A DNA stretch of 5,134 nucleotides from Solimonas sp040377605 (GTDB lineage: Bacteria > Pseudomonadota > Gammaproteobacteria > Nevskiales > Nevskiaceae): the NCBI GenBank assembly GCA_040377605.1, contig JBEIOK010000187.1:1-5134 (forward strand), written 5' to 3'. This document shows, piece by piece, positions 3,728 to 5,134 of this stretch (within the stretch, counting starts at the first letter, position 1; every line of letters starts with the position of its first letter). The notes under the pieces were generated by a model. It was given only the letters and a program-made list of their open reading frames with translations, made no database searches and had not been told where the DNA came from. The position numbers were made by a program, and so were the translations under genes.

Positions 3728-5134
3728 ATGATTCGGATCCTTCCTGATGTACTGATCAACCAGATAGCGGCCGGAGAGGTTGTCGAACGACCGGCAGCCG
3801 TGGTCAAGGAGTTGGTCGAGAACAGTCTCGACGCTGGCGCCCGGCGGGTGGAAATCGACGTGGAGCAAGGCGGGCTCGCCCTGATCCGGATCCGCGACGA
3901 CGGTCACGGGATTCCGGCATCGGAGCTGGCCGTCGCGCTGCAGCGCCATGCGACCAGCAAGATTGGCAGTCTCGACGATCTGGAACGCGTGGCGACGCTC
4001 GGGTTTCGCGGCGAGGCGCTGCCAAGCATCCTGTCGGTTTCTCGCCTGACCCTGAGTTCGCGCACGGCGGATGATCAGCATGGCTGGAGTGTGGCGGGTG
4101 CGGGTGCGCTGGAGGGGAACGAGCCGCGTCCGTCAGCACTTCCGCCGGGTACCAGCATCGAGGTGCGCGACCTTTTCTTCAACACCCCAGCGCGCCGCAA
4201 GTTCCTCAAATCCGAAAGCACCGAGTTCCGACACGTGCAGCAGGCCGTTCAGCGCATTGCCCTGTCGCGTTTCGATGTTGCCTTTGCGCTGAAGCATAAC
4301 CAGCGCCGGCTATTCGATCTGCCGGCCGCGGATGCCCGTGTCGGCCGTGCGGCGCGCATCCAGGCGATCTGCGGCGAGGCATTTCTCGGCAATGCGGTGG
4401 AACTCGATGAGGCGCGCCTGGGAATGCGCCTGCACGGGTGGGTAGGGTTGCCCAGCTTCGCGAGGCCGCAGGCCGACCTGCAGTTTCTTTACGTTAATGG
4501 TCGTCTGGTACGTGATCGCCTGCTGGGTTTCGCGCTGCGTCGTGCGTTTGCCGATGCCATGCACAGCACGCATCACCCGGCATTCGTGCTGTACCTGGAG
4601 GTCGATCCGATCACGGTGGATGTGAATGTTCATCCGCAGAAGACGGAAGTCCGATTCCGCGACGCCGGGCGTGTACATGACCTGGTCTTCGGGGCCGTGC
4701 ATCAGTTGCTGCGCCGTGTGCGGCCGGACACGGCGGTGCATCATCAGGTCGTCTTTGCCCCAACGCCGTCAGAACACCGGGTGTCGCCCGATGCCGCCGC
4801 CTCGGCCAGCGCTCGCGGGATCTGGTCCGGTGTGACAGCGCCGGCCTGGACGCCTCGAATTGCCGAATCCGCTCCCTCCTACGAGGGAATCTCGGCTGTG
4901 CAAAGCATGCCGGCCACTGCGGGTCTGACCGAGCCCCAGCCCCTGGGGCAGCCCCTGGCCCAGCTCCACGGCATCTACATCCTGGCGCAGAACGAGCGGG
5001 GCCTCGTGCTCGTCGACGCGCATGCAGCCCATGAGCGCGTGCTCTATGAGCGACTCAAGCGCCAGCTCGCCGAGGGGGGCGTTCCCGCGCAGGCACTGCT
5101 CGTGCCGGAGATCGTGCAGTTGCCGGAGGATCAG
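3728..5134 (+). CDS. mutL: DNA mismatch repair protein MutL (3' end cut by window edge)
   Basis: 469 codons are visible and the frame is open at the edge. MutL is the ATP-driven matchmaker that links mismatch-bound MutS to strand incision. The N-terminal GHKL ATPase is complete (about 1-330): NQIAAGEVVERPA at 11-23, KELVENSLDAGA at 27-38 (E28 the expected catalytic base, N32 the metal-binding Asn), RIRDDGHGI at 54-62, ATSKI at 75-79, LGFRGEAL at 91-98, NTPARRKFL at 152-160 and DVNVHPQKTEVRF at 298-310. A linker of about 75 residues, rich in Ala, Ser and Pro, leads to the start of the C-terminal dimerization domain at about 405. That part contains DAHAAHERVLYE at 430-441, close to the MutL nuclease motif DQHA(X)2E(X)4E, and QALLVP at 455-460, which fits a sliding-clamp motif. 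The ATG at 3728 lines up with the family N-terminus and has no Shine-Dalgarno sequence. In relatives miaA and hfq often follow. Confidence 0.96.
   Translation, partial: MIRILPDVLINQIAAGEVVERPAAVVKELVENSLDAGARRVEIDVEQGGLALIRIRDDGHGIPASELAVALQRHATSKIGSLDDLERVATLGFRGEALPSILSVSRLTLSSRTADDQHGWSVAGAGALEGNEPRPSALPPGTSIEVRDLFFNTPARRKFLKSESTEFRHVQQAVQRIALSRFDVAFALKHNQRRLFDLPAADARVGRAARIQAICGEAFLGNAVELDEARLGMRLHGWVGLPSFARPQADLQFLYVNGRLVRDRLLGFALRRAFADAMHSTHHPAFVLYLEVDPITVDVNVHPQKTEVRFRDAGRVHDLVFGAVHQLLRRVRPDTAVHHQVVFAPTPSEHRVSPDAAASASARGIWSGVTAPAWTPRIAESAPSYEGISAVQSMPATAGLTEPQPLGQPLAQLHGIYILAQNERGLVLVDAHAAHERVLYERLKRQLAEGGVPAQALLVPEIVQLPEDQ

Noticed and set aside
2944..3807. A 287-codon minus-strand open frame across the amidase gene, terminator and mutL start
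   Set aside because: It runs antisense to a well-supported gene, a strong terminator and conserved mutL codons, and its translation shows no family I recognise. High GC content makes long antisense frames common.
1..5134. CRISPR array, tRNA or rRNA gene, insertion sequence or phage genes
   Set aside because: No spaced direct repeats, no cloverleaf-like sequence and no transposase or integrase motifs were seen; almost all bases belong to five conserved housekeeping genes with similar base composition.

Overview
The window reads as an ordinary chromosomal housekeeping segment of a high-GC gammaproteobacterium. The gene order, with queG divergent from nnr-tsaE-amiB-mutL, is the conserved order seen around E. 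coli yjeS/yjeF/yjeE/amiB/mutL and in Pseudomonas and Xanthomonas relatives. By eye the DNA is about two-thirds GC, and long open frames on the non-coding strands follow from that. Several features point away from the enterics, including a MutL that keeps an endonuclease-type motif. I would place it near the Chromatiales, Xanthomonadales or Nevskiales, but the sequence does not fix the genus.

Layout: bases 1-294 (minus strand) hold the first 98 codons of queG (epoxyqueuosine reductase), cut by the window edge. A 33-base gap (295-327) carries an AT-rich element that can be read as a -10 box on both strands. Bases 328-1800 encode the two-domain NAD(P)H-hydrate repair enzyme Nnr. tsaE (1797-2309) overlaps the nnr stop by 4 bases and lies just behind a perfect 18-base palindrome. 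After 94 non-coding bases containing a plausible sigma70 promoter and a ribosome binding site comes a periplasmic N-acetylmuramoyl-L-alanine amidase of the AmiB/AmiC type (2404-3636). A strong intrinsic terminator follows (3657-3690), preceded by a sequence that can fold into a competing hairpin. mutL starts at 3728 behind its own -10-like box and runs off the right edge after 469 codons.

The genes do not form one pathway. queG and tsaE both serve tRNA anticodon-loop modification (queuosine at position 34, t6A at position 37). nnr repairs damaged nicotinamide cofactors, the amidase splits septal peptidoglycan, and mutL acts in DNA mismatch repair. Their clustering is an old conserved gene order. 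The local signals suggest at least three transcription units on the plus strand: nnr-tsaE, amiB, and mutL.

I see no mobile element, CRISPR array, RNA gene or evidently new system. The points most worth a second look are regulatory: two genes whose -10-like boxes sit only 6-7 bases before the ATG (possible leaderless mRNAs), the two-strand -10 element, the terminator with an alternative fold, and the MutL nuclease and clamp motifs.
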